DNA of 64,000 nucleotides from Pseudomonadota bacterium (GTDB lineage: Bacteria; Pseudomonadota; Alphaproteobacteria; Rhizobiales; Rhizobiaceae), in contig JAEYDD010000030.1 in the NCBI GenBank assembly GCA_023404095.1, positions 62,001 to 126,000 of the forward strand, written 5' to 3'. A program made the translations under genes and the position numbers. Positions within the stretch are counted from its first letter, which is position 1; each line of letters opens with the position of its first letter. The notes beneath the pieces were generated by a model. The model ran no database searches. It saw only the letters and a program-made list of their open reading frames with translations, and had not been told where the DNA came from. Shown here piece by piece: positions 46,223 through 55,651 of this stretch.

Positions 46223-46236
46223 CTGCAACGTTGCAG
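46223..46236. promoter_or_regulatory. Perfect operator palindrome upstream of isomerase operon
   Basis: CTGCAACGTTGCAG, a perfect 14-base dyad centred on CG as for LacI-family sites, 87 bases before the isomerase ATG. Almost the same site, ACTACAACGTTGCAGT, lies before the beta-glucosidase gene (52110-52127). No regulator gene is adjacent to either, so the controlling protein is encoded elsewhere or is one of the other LacI proteins here. Confidence 0.7.
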
Positions 46237-46323
46237 GTCCGGGCTCGGTGCGCGGTTTCGTGCGGGGCGGCATTTTCGAGGAGCGCGGCCGCAGAGCTGC
46301 GCATGAGTTGGGAGGAAGACTCT

Positions 46324-47376
46324 ATGAAGACGATCAAGGGCCCGGCCCTGTTCCTGGCACAGTTCGCCGGCGATGCGGCCCCGTTCAATTCCTGGGATTC
46401 GATCACCAAATGGGCGGCTGACATCGGCTACAAGGGCGTGCAGGTGCCAAGCTGGGACGGCCGCCTGATCGACCTGAAGAAGGCGGCCGAATCGAAGGCC
46501 TATTGCGATGATTTCGCCGGCAAGGCGCGCGACAACGGCGTGGAGATCACCGAACTTTCCACCCATCTGCAAGGCCAGCTCGTCGCGGTGCATCCCGCCT
46601 ATGACGAGGCCTTCGACGGCTTTGCGGCGCCAGAAGCGCGTGGCAACCCGAAGGCGAGGCAGGAATGGGCGGTCGAACAGGTCAAGATGGCGCTGACGGC
46701 CTCGAAGAATCTCGGGCTGAATGCGATGGCGAGCTTCTCCGGCGCGCTCGCGTGGCCGTTCGTCTATCCCTGGCCTCAGCGTCCGGCCGGCCTCGTCGAG
46801 ACCGCCTTCGACGAACTCGCGCGCCGGTGGAAGCCGATCCTCGACCATGCCGATGATTGCGGCGTCGACGTCTGCTACGAGATCCATCCTGGCGAGGACC
46901 TGCACGACGGGATCACCTACGAGATGTTCCTGGAGCGCACGGGCAACCACGCCCGCGCCTGCATGCTCTACGATCCCTCGCACTACGTGCTGCAGTGCCT
47001 CGACTACCTCGACAACATCGACATCTACAAGGACCGGATCCGAATGTTCCACGTCAAGGACGCGGAGTTCAACCCGACCGGGCGGCAGGGCGTCTATGGC
47101 GGCTACCAGAGCTGGGTGGACCGCGCCGGGCGCTTCCGCTCGCTCGGCGACGGCCAGGTGGATTTCGGCGCCGTCTTCTCCAAGATGGCGGCAAACGACT
47201 TTGCCGGCTGGGCCGTCGTCGAATGGGAGTGCGCGCTGAAGCACCCCGAGGACGGTGCGCGCGAGGGCGCGGAGTTCGTCAAGCACCACATCATCCGCGT
47301 CACCGAAAAGGCCTTCGACGATTTCGCCGGTGCCGGCACCGACGATGCGGCCAACCGGCGCATGCTGGGGATTTGA
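46324..47376 (+). CDS. TIM-barrel sugar phosphate isomerase/epimerase
   Basis: 350 residues of the xylose-isomerase-like/AP-endonuclease 2 fold. Likely metal ligands are Glu in CYEIHPGED, the Asp and His in LYDPSHY and MFHVKDAEF, and Glu in AVVEWECA. GGGAGGAAG precedes the ATG. Proteins of this type act on sugars, inosose or 3-keto-glycosides, often next to a Gfo/Idh dehydrogenase, as here. The reaction is not predicted beyond that. It shares an operator with the beta-glucosidase. Confidence 0.9.
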   Translation: MKTIKGPALFLAQFAGDAAPFNSWDSITKWAADIGYKGVQVPSWDGRLIDLKKAAESKAYCDDFAGKARDNGVEITELSTHLQGQLVAVHPAYDEAFDGFAAPEARGNPKARQEWAVEQVKMALTASKNLGLNAMASFSGALAWPFVYPWPQRPAGLVETAFDELARRWKPILDHADDCGVDVCYEIHPGEDLHDGITYEMFLERTGNHARACMLYDPSHYVLQCLDYLDNIDIYKDRIRMFHVKDAEFNPTGRQGVYGGYQSWVDRAGRFRSLGDGQVDFGAVFSKMAANDFAGWAVVEWECALKHPEDGAREGAEFVKHHIIRVTEKAFDDFAGAGTDDAANRRMLGI

Positions 47377-47397
47377 GGCCCGGCAAGCAACGTAGCA

Positions 47398-47546
47398 CCT
47401 CTCACCCTGGCCTCTCACCCTAGCCCTCTCCCTCAGGCGGGGAAGTGGGGACGCGGCCTGCTCGGGCGTTACGTCTGTGGCGAGCGTCGCGATGGTACTC
47501 CTTCTTCCCGCCTGCGGGGAGAAGTTGGCGACAGGCGGATGAGGGG
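47398..47546. repeat. Copy E of dispersed repeat, longest form
   Basis: 149 bases between the isomerase and Gfo/Idh genes. The left end is CTCTCACCCTGGCCTCTC, the right end ACAGGCGGATGAGGGG; inside, CTTCTTCCCGCCTGCGGGGA forms a hairpin. Its middle (CGGGCGTTACG) matches copy C. It ends 34 bases before the next ATG, outside the CAGGAGA ribosome site. Confidence 0.75.
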
Positions 47547-47579
47547 ACAAAGTTATTAAATCTACTTCAGGAGAACCAC

Positions 47580-48764
47580 ATGGCAATCGAAGGAAGCAGC
47601 ACCGAGGCCCGTCAACCGCGGATCCGGCTCGGCATGGTGGGTGGCGGGGCCGGCGCCTTCATCGGCGCGGTGCACCGCATCGCCGCCCGCCTCGATGATC
47701 ATTTCGAGCTCGTCGCCGGTGCCCTGTCGTCGACGCCTGAGAAATCGGTCGCATCGGGGCGCGAGCTGGGGCTCGATCCATCGCGGTGCTACGGCAGCTT
47801 CAAAGAAATGGCGATCCGCGAGGCGAAGCTGAAGAACGGCATCGAAGCCGTCGCCATCGTCACGCCGAACCACGTGCACTTCGAGGCCGCCAGGGAATTC
47901 CTCAAGCGCGGTATCCACGTCATCTGCGACAAGCCGCTGACCTCGACGCTTTCCGACGCGAGGAAGCTGAAGAAGCTCGCCGAAGAGAGTGAGGCGCTGT
48001 TCGTGCTGACGCACAACTATACCGGCTATCCGATGGTCCGCCAGGCGCGCGAAATGGTCGCCAATGGCGAGCTCGGCACGATCCGGCTGGTGCAGATGGA
48101 GTATCCGCAGGACTGGCTGACGGAGGCCGTCGAGCAGACGGGGTCCAAGCAGGCCGAATGGCGCACCGACCCGGCCCGCTCCGGCGCCGGCGGCTCCACC
48201 GGCGACATCGGTACGCACGCCTACAATCTCGGCTGCTTCGTCTCCGGGCTGGAGCTGGAGGAGCTGTCCGCCGATCTCGACAGCTTCGTGCCGGGCCGCA
48301 AGCTCGACGACAACGCTCACGTGATGATGCGCTTCAAGGAGAAGGACGGCGCGCGCGCAAAGGGCATGCTCTGGTGCAGCCAGGTGGCGCCCGGCCACGA
48401 GAACGGCCTGAAGGTGCGGGTCTACGGGACGAAGGGCGGCATCGAATGGGTGCAGGCGGATCCGAACTATCTCTGGTACACGCCCTTCGGCGAGCCGAAG
48501 CGTCTCATCACCCGCAGCGGTGCCGGTGCGGGTGCTGCCGCCGCGCGCGTCAGCCGCGTCCCCTCCGGTCATCCGGAGGGCTATCTCGAAGGATTTGCCA
48601 ACATCTACACCGAGGCCGCGCGCGCGATCTTCGCAAGGCGCAACGGCGAAAAGGTCGATCCGGCGGTTCTGTACCCGACGGTCGATGACGGGCTGAAAGG
48701 CATGGTCTTCGTCGACGCCTGCGTCCAGTCCTCGAAGAAGAACGGGGCGTGGGTGAAGGTCTGA
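47580..48764 (+). CDS. Gfo/Idh/MocA family dehydrogenase
   Basis: 394 residues: Rossmann motif LGMVGGGAGAFIGAVHRIAA, the catalytic Lys in CDKPLTST (a D replaces the usual E of EKP), and a C-terminal domain with GGSTGDIGTHAYNL carrying the conserved Asp-His pair. CAGGAGA lies 6 bases before the ATG. It is the second gene of the isomerase operon and probably oxidises the same sugar (for example at C3 of a glycoside). Substrate unproven. Confidence 0.92.
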   Translation: MAIEGSSTEARQPRIRLGMVGGGAGAFIGAVHRIAARLDDHFELVAGALSSTPEKSVASGRELGLDPSRCYGSFKEMAIREAKLKNGIEAVAIVTPNHVHFEAAREFLKRGIHVICDKPLTSTLSDARKLKKLAEESEALFVLTHNYTGYPMVRQAREMVANGELGTIRLVQMEYPQDWLTEAVEQTGSKQAEWRTDPARSGAGGSTGDIGTHAYNLGCFVSGLELEELSADLDSFVPGRKLDDNAHVMMRFKEKDGARAKGMLWCSQVAPGHENGLKVRVYGTKGGIEWVQADPNYLWYTPFGEPKRLITRSGAGAGAAAARVSRVPSGHPEGYLEGFANIYTEAARAIFARRNGEKVDPAVLYPTVDDGLKGMVFVDACVQSSKKNGAWVKV

Positions 48765-49103
48765 TCTACCCTTGGCCGGCCGCGTGCGCCAGAGCGCATG
48801 GCACTTCGAAACGGAGGCGTGGTTTTCCCGCGCCTCCAGTCAGCCTGCCGCATGACATGTGACGCCGGCGGTGTCACACGCCATAATGTATTTCGTTGTT
48901 CCCTAATATTTCTGCCGGTGGTATTTTCCTCGCGGGACATTTCGGTAGCACCAAGTTTGAAAGCTCTGATTTTCTGCAAATGCGGCCAATGGGATTGCTG
49001 CATGCTGGACGGTGGCGAGCCGACCTCGACGCGTTGCATGTTTCGGTAGCAGTCAATCATTCCTGTGCAGCCATCGAAGGCTGCGTTCGATGGGGGATTG
49101 CGT
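48765..49103. promoter_or_regulatory. Upstream region of the arylsulfatase
   Basis: 339 gene-free bases. An inverted repeat TGTGAC-N9-GTCACA lies at 48858-48878, with AT-rich sequence (CATAATGTATTTCG, CCCTAATATTTC) just after it, where a promoter is plausible. The spacing does not fit CRP. Nothing else stands out, and no palindrome matches those of the neighbouring operons. Confidence 0.4.
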
Positions 49104-51656
49104 ATGTGCTTCAAGACGTCTGGATTTGTCGCCTGCGCTCTGGGGATCGCGGCGACGCTGGCGTTCCCCGCTGCCGGCAAAACCGCCGACGCCCAGGTCA
49201 CCGGCCCGGTCGGCTCGCCGGCTGCGACGACCACGATAGACGGCAGGCAGCTGCCTCCCCCCGATCCGGCCTTCGGCGGCGTCATCAAGGACGATGCCCT
49301 CAGTTCGCAGCCCTGGTGGGCGCCGCGCATCGTGCCGCCGAAGGACGCGCCCAACATCTTGCTAATCATCACCGACGATGCCGGATTCGGCGTGCCCAGC
49401 ACCTTTGGCGGGGTCATTCCGACGCCGACCATGGACCGTATCGCCAACGAAGGGCTGCGCTTCAACAATGTTCACTCGACGGCCCTGTGTTCGCCCTCGC
49501 GTGCGGCACTGATCACCGGGCGTAACCACCACTCCAGCGGCTTCGGCGTGGTTTCGGAGCAATCCACCGGCTTTCCGGGCTACAACAGCATCATCGGCAA
49601 GGACAAGGCCACCATCGGCCGCATTCTGCGCGACAACGGCTATTCCACCGCCTGGTTCGGAAAGAATCACAATACGCCCGCCTTCGAGGCCAGCCAGGCA
49701 GGTCCCTTCGACCAGTGGCCGGTCGGCATGGGGTTCGAATATTTCTACGGTTTCGTGGGCGGCGACGCCAACCAGTGGCAGCCCAATCTCTTTCGCAACA
49801 CCACCCAGATCTATCCCTTCGAGGGCAAGCCCGGATGGAACCTCGTCACCGGCATGGCGGATGATGCGATCGACTATCTCAATCGCCTGAACCAGACGCT
49901 GCCGGACAAGCCGTTCCTCGTCAAATATGCGCCCGGCGCCACCCACGCCCCGCATCACCCGACGAAGGAATGGGTCGACAAGATCGCGGCTATGCATCTC
50001 TTCGACGACGGCTGGAACAAGCTTCGTGACCGCATCTTCGAAAACCAGAAGAAGCTCGGCGTCATACCGGAGAACACCCGGCTTGCGCCGTGGCCGGCCA
50101 GCGTGCTGAAGAACTGGGATGACCTGACGGCGGACGAGAAGAAGCTGTTCATCCGGCAGGCGGAGATCTTTGCCGCCTATGCCGCCTACAACGACCACGA
50201 GATCGGCCGTGTCGTCCAGGCGATCGACGATATGGGCAAGCTGGACGATACGCTCATCATCTACATCAACGGCGACAACGGCACGAGTGCCGAGGGCGGC
50301 CCGCTCGGTACCCCGAACGAGGTCGCGTTCTTCAACGGCATCAACGACATGCCGGTTGCGGCGCAGATGAAGTGGTACGATGTCTGGGGTACGGAGCAGA
50401 CCTACAACCACATGTCGGCCGGCTGGTCCTGGGCTTTCAATACCCCGTTCAGCTGGTTCAAGCAGAATGCTTCGAAACTCGGCGGCATAGGGCAGAACAT
50501 GGCCATCTCCTGGCCAGCACGCATCAAGGACAAGGGCGGGCTTAGGGAGCAGTTCACGCATTTCATCGACGTCGTGCCGACCATCCTCGAAGTGACGGGC
50601 ATTCCCGCGCCCGAGACCGTCGACGGCATACCGCAGTCGCGGATCGAAGGTACGAGCTTCGCCTACACCTTCGACCAGAGCAATGCCAAGGCCCCGTCGC
50701 GCCATGAGACGCAGTATTTCGAAATGCTCGGGCAGTGGGCGCTTTACAGCGATGGCTGGCTGCTGAGCACCCAGGTCAACCGTGCGCCGTGGGAAGCTTT
50801 CGGGCCTGCCAATCCGGACCCGCTCAACAACCAGACGCTGGAACTCTACAACCTGCAGGAGGATTTCAGCCAGTCCAGCAACATCGCCGAACAGAACCCG
50901 GACAAGGTCGCGCAGCTTAAAAGGCTGTTCATCGAGGAGGCGCGGAAGTATCAGGTATTCCCCATGGATGCGTCGGTGGCGGCCCGCATCGTCGCGCCGC
51001 GCCCTAACATCACCGCAGGCCGGACGGAGTTCGTCTACACGCAGCCGATGGTCGGACTGCCACAGGGCGATTCGCCATCCATCCTCAACACGTCCTATTC
51101 CATCACTGCCGAGATCGACGTTCCGGACGGCGGCGCAGAGGGGATGATCCTCACTTCTGGCGGGCGCTTCGCCGGCTACGGCTTCTACCTGCTCAAGGGC
51201 CGGCCTGTCTTTTTGTGGAACCTCGTCGACCTCAAGCGCGTCAAATGGGAAGGGCAGGACGCGCTTGCGCCCGGCAAGCACACCATCGAGTTCGACTTCC
51301 AATATGAGGGCCTGGGCGTCGGGACGCTCGCCTACAACAATATGAGCGGCCTGGGCCAGCCGGGTGTCGGCACGCTCAAGGTCGACGGCAAGGTCGTCGA
51401 TACCGAGCGCCTGGCTCATACGCTGCCGATGATCCTGCAGTGGGACGAGAGCTTCGACATCGGCTCCGATACGCTGACCGGCGTCAACGACGACGATTAC
51501 CAGCCACCGTTCACATTGACCGCGACGCTAAACAGGCTGACGCTTAAGATCGACCGGCCGACCCTGTCCGAGGCGGATGTCCAGACGTTGCAAAACGCGC
51601 GGGCCATGGCGGTGGACGGCAGGCCGATCCAGCATCTGCAGCCGGCGCCGCATTGA
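49104..51656 (+). CDS. Exported arylsulfatase, unusually long
   Basis: Alkaline-phosphatase-fold sulfatase, 850 residues; many bacterial arylsulfatases are 500-550. A Sec signal peptide (about 1-30, LAFPAAGKTADA) suggests a periplasmic enzyme. The nucleophile Cys129 is in LCSPSRAALITGR, the CxPSR motif converted to formylglycine; Asp91 and Asp92 (IITDDAGFG) are calcium ligands, and HHSSG, NGDNG are visible. Residues from about 640 form an extra beta-rich domain (AEIDVPDGGAEGMILTSGGR). GGGGG precedes the ATG. The maturase is not in the window. It should release sulfate from aryl or sugar sulfates. Confidence 0.93.
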   Translation: MCFKTSGFVACALGIAATLAFPAAGKTADAQVTGPVGSPAATTTIDGRQLPPPDPAFGGVIKDDALSSQPWWAPRIVPPKDAPNILLIITDDAGFGVPSTFGGVIPTPTMDRIANEGLRFNNVHSTALCSPSRAALITGRNHHSSGFGVVSEQSTGFPGYNSIIGKDKATIGRILRDNGYSTAWFGKNHNTPAFEASQAGPFDQWPVGMGFEYFYGFVGGDANQWQPNLFRNTTQIYPFEGKPGWNLVTGMADDAIDYLNRLNQTLPDKPFLVKYAPGATHAPHHPTKEWVDKIAAMHLFDDGWNKLRDRIFENQKKLGVIPENTRLAPWPASVLKNWDDLTADEKKLFIRQAEIFAAYAAYNDHEIGRVVQAIDDMGKLDDTLIIYINGDNGTSAEGGPLGTPNEVAFFNGINDMPVAAQMKWYDVWGTEQTYNHMSAGWSWAFNTPFSWFKQNASKLGGIGQNMAISWPARIKDKGGLREQFTHFIDVVPTILEVTGIPAPETVDGIPQSRIEGTSFAYTFDQSNAKAPSRHETQYFEMLGQWALYSDGWLLSTQVNRAPWEAFGPANPDPLNNQTLELYNLQEDFSQSSNIAEQNPDKVAQLKRLFIEEARKYQVFPMDASVAARIVAPRPNITAGRTEFVYTQPMVGLPQGDSPSILNTSYSITAEIDVPDGGAEGMILTSGGRFAGYGFYLLKGRPVFLWNLVDLKRVKWEGQDALAPGKHTIEFDFQYEGLGVGTLAYNNMSGLGQPGVGTLKVDGKVVDTERLAHTLPMILQWDESFDIGSDTLTGVNDDDYQPPFTLTATLNRLTLKIDRPTLSEADVQTLQNARAMAVDGRPIQHLQPAPH

Positions 51657-52169
51657 TCGGCCTCTTGCAAGTCGGGGTTCGGCACGAACCTGTATCTCCC
51701 ATGCGTCAATGCGTTTCGCGTCCGACGCCGCGACGGCGCAAAAGCGGGAACAACGCTTTGGCCCACCTGACGTCTCAGCCAAGGTTCTGATTTAAATGTA
51801 GAAATCTTCAGCGACGCATACAGCCCGCATGTGGTTCATTCCTAAGCCTTTATATCCCGGCTATGATCCATGTGTTCCGCTCTAGGATACACCGCGAGGC
51901 GTTGCGGCGAGGCGGAACCGGCGCCTGCTGCAGGGAAGGGACGCATGTCCCTGCAACAGGGGGTCGCAGAAAGGCCCTCCTCTGGAGACGGCGGAGCTTT
52001 CTGCTCCTAGTTTCGCTCCGGACGCGCCCGGTTGGCGCTGGCCGCGCATGTCGCCCGCTCCGCATCCGGCCGGTTGACAAATCGCCGCAGCCCGTTACTG
52101 CACATACGCTACTACAACGTTGCAGTAAGCCGCATGCAGTATGATCGCCCCAACTGACGGACTTGCCGA
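51657..52169. promoter_or_regulatory. Gene-free region before beta-glucosidase, with promoter, operator and hairpins
   Basis: 513 bases. TTGACA (52074-52079) is followed, 17 bases on, by ACTGCA, a poor -10. Operator TACTACAACGTTGCAGTA (52110-52127) lies at the expected start, 43 bases before the ATG. Two stem-loops lie earlier: TGCAGGGA/TCCCTGCA (51929-51936 with 51948-51955) and GCAGAAAG/CTTTCTGC (51966-51973 with 51997-52004). They could be a small RNA or the end of the arylsulfatase transcript. No ORF here looks coding. Confidence 0.55.
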
Positions 52170-53543
52170 ATGACCGACTCCAGGACCCTCTCCGACCGCT
52201 TCCCGGGCGATTTCGTTTTCGGCGTGGCCACGGCCGCATTCCAGATCGAGGGAGCGTCGAAGGCGGACGGGCGCAAGCCGTCGATCTGGGATGCCTTCTC
52301 CAATATGCCTGGCCGCGTCTTCGAAAGGCACAATGGCGATATTGCCTGCGACCACTACAACCGACTGGACGAGGATCTCGATCTGATCCAGTCGCTCGGG
52401 GTGCAGGCGTACCGCTTCTCGATCGCCTGGCCGCGCATCATCCCGGAGGGCACCGGCCCGATCAACGAGAAGGGGCTGGATTTCTATGACCGTCTGGTCG
52501 ATGGGCTGAAGGCGCGGGGCATCAAGGCGTTTGCCACGCTCTACCACTGGGACTTGCCTCTGGCGCTGATGGGCGATGGCGGCTGGACCACGCGAAAGAC
52601 TTCGCATGCCTTCCAGCGCTATGCCTCGACGATCGCCGCCCGCCTCGGCGACCGCCTCGATGCTGTCGCCACGTTCAACGAGCCTTGGTGTTCGGTCTGG
52701 CTCAGCCACCTCTATGGCATTCACGCGCCGGGCGAACGCAACATGGATGCGGCTCTCCACGCGCTCCACTTTACCAATCTCGCGCATGGCCTGGGTGTTG
52801 CAGCGGTCCGTTCCGAGCGCCCGGAACTGCCGGTAGGGCTCGTGCTCAACGCGCACCAGACCTATGCGGGTTCCGACAGCGCCGAGGACGTGGCGGCGGA
52901 AAAGCGCGCCTTCGATTTTCACAACGGCGTCTTCTTCGGCCCGGTCTTCGCCGGAGCCTATCCCGAAAGCTTCATGCGCGCGCTCGGTCATCGCATGCCG
53001 CAGATCGAGCCGGACGACATGGCGACGATCCACCAGCCGCTCGACTGGTGGGGACTGAATTACTATACCCCGATGCGGGTGGTCGCCGATCCGGCAACGG
53101 GTGCGGAATTTCCGGCGACGCTGCCGGCACCGGCCGTTGCGCAGGTCAAGACCGATATCGGCTGGGAGGTCCACGCCCCGGCGCTCGGCGATCTGATCCG
53201 CCGGCTGAATGCCGCCTACCGGCTTCCCGAGTGCTACATCACCGAGAACGGCGCCTGCTACAACATGGATGTCGAGGACGGGGAAGTCGACGACCAGCCG
53301 CGGCTCGACTACATCGCCGGGCATCTCGACGTCACCGCCAGCCTGATTGGCGAAGGCTACCCGATGCGCGGTTATTTCGCCTGGAGCCTGATGGACAACT
53401 TCGAGTGGGCGGAGGGCTACCGCATGCGCTTCGGCATCGTCCATGTCGACTACGACACGCAAGTCCGGACGATCAAGAAGAGCGGCCACTGGTACCAGGC
53501 GCTCGCAGAGCATTTTCCGAGGGGCAACCACCAGACGTCGTGA
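52170..53543 (+). CDS. GH1 family beta-glucosidase
   Basis: Retaining beta-glycosidase, 457 residues, no signal peptide, so cytoplasmic. The acid/base Glu171 is in ATFNEPWCSV and the nucleophile Glu359 in YITENGACYN; the N-terminal FVFGVATAAFQIEGA and the sugar-contact YHWDLPLAL and NFEWAEGY are typical. It cleaves beta-glucosides (cellobiose, aryl glucosides) to glucose. It is preceded by an operator nearly identical to that of the isomerase/Gfo-Idh operon, so it is likely induced by the same compound. The ribosome site is weak. Confidence 0.95.
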   Translation: MTDSRTLSDRFPGDFVFGVATAAFQIEGASKADGRKPSIWDAFSNMPGRVFERHNGDIACDHYNRLDEDLDLIQSLGVQAYRFSIAWPRIIPEGTGPINEKGLDFYDRLVDGLKARGIKAFATLYHWDLPLALMGDGGWTTRKTSHAFQRYASTIAARLGDRLDAVATFNEPWCSVWLSHLYGIHAPGERNMDAALHALHFTNLAHGLGVAAVRSERPELPVGLVLNAHQTYAGSDSAEDVAAEKRAFDFHNGVFFGPVFAGAYPESFMRALGHRMPQIEPDDMATIHQPLDWWGLNYYTPMRVVADPATGAEFPATLPAPAVAQVKTDIGWEVHAPALGDLIRRLNAAYRLPECYITENGACYNMDVEDGEVDDQPRLDYIAGHLDVTASLIGEGYPMRGYFAWSLMDNFEWAEGYRMRFGIVHVDYDTQVRTIKKSGHWYQALAEHFPRGNHQTS

Positions 53544-53663
53544 GATGCGGTGAGGCGAGGGCGGAGGGCACGCGGATCCAGCTTCGCTGGCGATAACTGT
53601 GACTGACCCGCTCAGCGCGCAGGCGCAATGCTCGCTGTGCAGCCGGTCAACCCTGTCGTCGGC

Positions 53664-54608
53664 TCAGCCCCCGAGATGCTTTTCGCCGCGCTTTCTCGCG
53701 AGGTCCATTTGCTTCTGGCGCTGGCGGAAGCGATCCCGGTCCTCGTCGCTGCGCGTTTCGAAGCAGTGCGGGCAGGAGACGCCGGCCTCGAAAGTGGCGG
53801 CGGTGACGTCCTCGGCGGTCAGCGGGTGGCGGCAGGCCCGGCAAAGCGTGTGCTCGCCTTCCTGCAGGCCATGGGTGACCGAGACGCGCTCGTCGAAGAC
53901 GAAGCAGGCGCCTTCCCAGAGGCTTTCTTCCGCCGGCACCTCCTCCAGATATTTCAGGATGCCACCCTTGAGGTGATAGACCTCGTCGAAGCCCTGCTCC
54001 TTCATGAAGGCCGTCGCCTTCTCGCAGCGGATGCCGCCGGTGCAGTACATGGCGATCTTCGGCTTGTTGTGCAGGCCGGTATTGTTGCGCACCCAGTCTG
54101 GAAACTCGCGAAAGGTCTTGGTCTGCGGGTCGACCGCGCCCTTGAAGATGCCGATCGCGGTCTCGTAGTCGTTGCGGGTGTCGATGAGGATCGTGCCGGG
54201 GTCGGAGATCAGCGCGTTCCAGTCCTTCGGCTCGACATAGGTGCCGACGACCCGGTTCGGGTCGATGTTCTCGACCCCCATGGTGACGATTTCCTTCTTC
54301 AGCCGAACCTTCATGCGCAGGAACGGCATGTCGGAGGCGTGGCTTTCCTTGTGCTCCAGGCCCACGAACTCCGGTTGCGCACGCAGGTAGGCGAGCACCG
54401 TCCGGATGCCGCCTGCCGGTCCGGCGATGGTGCCGTTGATGCCCTCATGGGCGAGCAGCAGCGTGCCGCGCACGCCGTTTTCCTCGCAAAGCGCCTGCAG
54501 CGGCACGCGCAGTTCGGCAAAGCGCGGCACGGAAACGAAATGATAGAGGGCCGCAACGAGGAAGGGATCCCCGGCAGGCCGCGGCTGTTCGGTCAGGTGT
54601 TCGCTCAT
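53664..54608 (-). CDS. trhO: tRNA uridine(34) hydroxylase, rhodanese family
   Basis: 314 residues of the UPF0176 family, which makes 5-hydroxyuridine at tRNA position 34 using oxygen. An N-terminal ferredoxin-like domain (FVSVPRFAELRVPLQALC) precedes a rhodanese domain with Cys in YCTGGIRCEKA, and a C-terminal Cys-rich segment (LCRACRHPL, SCPHCFETR) that probably binds zinc. The ATG at 54608 fits the conserved start. It converges with the beta-glucosidase across 120 bases that show no strong terminator. Confidence 0.92.
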   Translation of the reverse strand: MSEHLTEQPRPAGDPFLVAALYHFVSVPRFAELRVPLQALCEENGVRGTLLLAHEGINGTIAGPAGGIRTVLAYLRAQPEFVGLEHKESHASDMPFLRMKVRLKKEIVTMGVENIDPNRVVGTYVEPKDWNALISDPGTILIDTRNDYETAIGIFKGAVDPQTKTFREFPDWVRNNTGLHNKPKIAMYCTGGIRCEKATAFMKEQGFDEVYHLKGGILKYLEEVPAEESLWEGACFVFDERVSVTHGLQEGEHTLCRACRHPLTAEDVTAATFEAGVSCPHCFETRSDEDRDRFRQRQKQMDLARKRGEKHLGG

Positions 54609-54748
54609 GCGGGCTGGAATACAGCTTTGCGCGTTGGCGCGCAATTGCGCGCATGCTGATGCGGGCTCGTCTGCGGCAAACCGTCAAGTCGCGCCCTGTG
54701 GCCGCTTCCAGTGACCGCCTGCAGGGGGTGCTCCCCCCGGGCCGCCCG

Positions 54749-55651
54749 TCAGGCCGCGTGCCGCCATAAGAGTTCGATGCGCTCGGCGTCCGCACGCGCG
54801 TTTTCGGGAAACAGCCGTGCGGCAAGCGGCAGCGCTTCCGAGCGAAGCCGGTCGCCTTCCGCAATCATGACGGCAATCAGGTGCGCGAGATCCTTGGGAG
54901 AGCCGATTTCGCCGTGATGGATGTCGGCGAACGCCGTCAGAAGCGCGATATCCTGGTTTTCGCCCAGCAAGGTGACGAGCCGCCGGGCCTGCTGGCGGGT
55001 GGTGTGGAGTGCGGCCGGCCAAGCCTCGGCAAGGAACCGGCAGTGCACCCAGCGGTCCTGCGTGCGCTTGCGAAGAGTATGAAAGCTTTCCGGATTGCCG
55101 GCCTCCCGTGCTTGGACGAGCGCAATTGCTGCCTTGTGGCCGGTCCTGCGCCAGCCCTCGCCCAGAATCTCCGCCGCGCGTTTGTGACTGCAGGACAGCT
55201 TGAAATCGCGCACCGCCGCAAGCGCGTCGTCGCAAACGACGACGGCCCGCTCGAGCAATTCATCCGTTGCCTGATCTTTGGTGATGGCATCGCGGCGCGC
55301 CTCCAGCTTGGCGTGGATCCGCTCCAGCGCCATGCGCTCCTCGACGGTCGAGGCCGCGCCCGTCAGCCTGCGGGCCGTCTCGACAAGCGAGGTCGCATCC
55401 CGGGTCGAAGCGAGGCCGCGGCCGAGCGTGCCGATGCGTTCGTTCTCGCGCTTCTGGAATTGTTTGTCCGCGCTTGCCACGAGCCTGTAGAGGCTTCTGA
55501 TGCGCTTGAATTTCTTGCGCGCAGCGTGAATGGCCTCGTGCGGCCCGTCCGGCTGTTTGTCAAGCGCGCACCGCGCCTTTTTGAGATAGCTTGAGGCGAC
55601 GCGATGGATCTCGTCTTCGAGCGGCTTATCCGCTTTGAGTATGAGGCTCAT
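54749..55651 (-). CDS. CHAD domain protein
   Basis: 300 residues, all-helical, with conserved His and Arg/Lys residues (HEAIHAARKKFKRIRSLYRL near the N-terminus, HTLRKRTQDRW later). CHAD domains bind polyphosphate or act near triphosphate enzymes. The gene overlaps the CYTH gene by 26 bases on the same strand. In many proteins CYTH and CHAD are fused (as in YgiF); here they are two coupled chains. Likely role: polyphosphate granule-related, by inference. Confidence 0.88.
   Translation of the reverse strand: MSLILKADKPLEDEIHRVASSYLKKARCALDKQPDGPHEAIHAARKKFKRIRSLYRLVASADKQFQKRENERIGTLGRGLASTRDATSLVETARRLTGAASTVEERMALERIHAKLEARRDAITKDQATDELLERAVVVCDDALAAVRDFKLSCSHKRAAEILGEGWRRTGHKAAIALVQAREAGNPESFHTLRKRTQDRWVHCRFLAEAWPAALHTTRQQARRLVTLLGENQDIALLTAFADIHHGEIGSPKDLAHLIAVMIAEGDRLRSEALPLAARLFPENARADAERIELLWRHAA

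Noticed and set aside
48858..48878. TGTGAC-N9-GTCACA as a CRP site
   Set aside because: CRP sites have TGTGA-N6-TCACA; the spacing here is five bases too long. Kept only as an inverted repeat.
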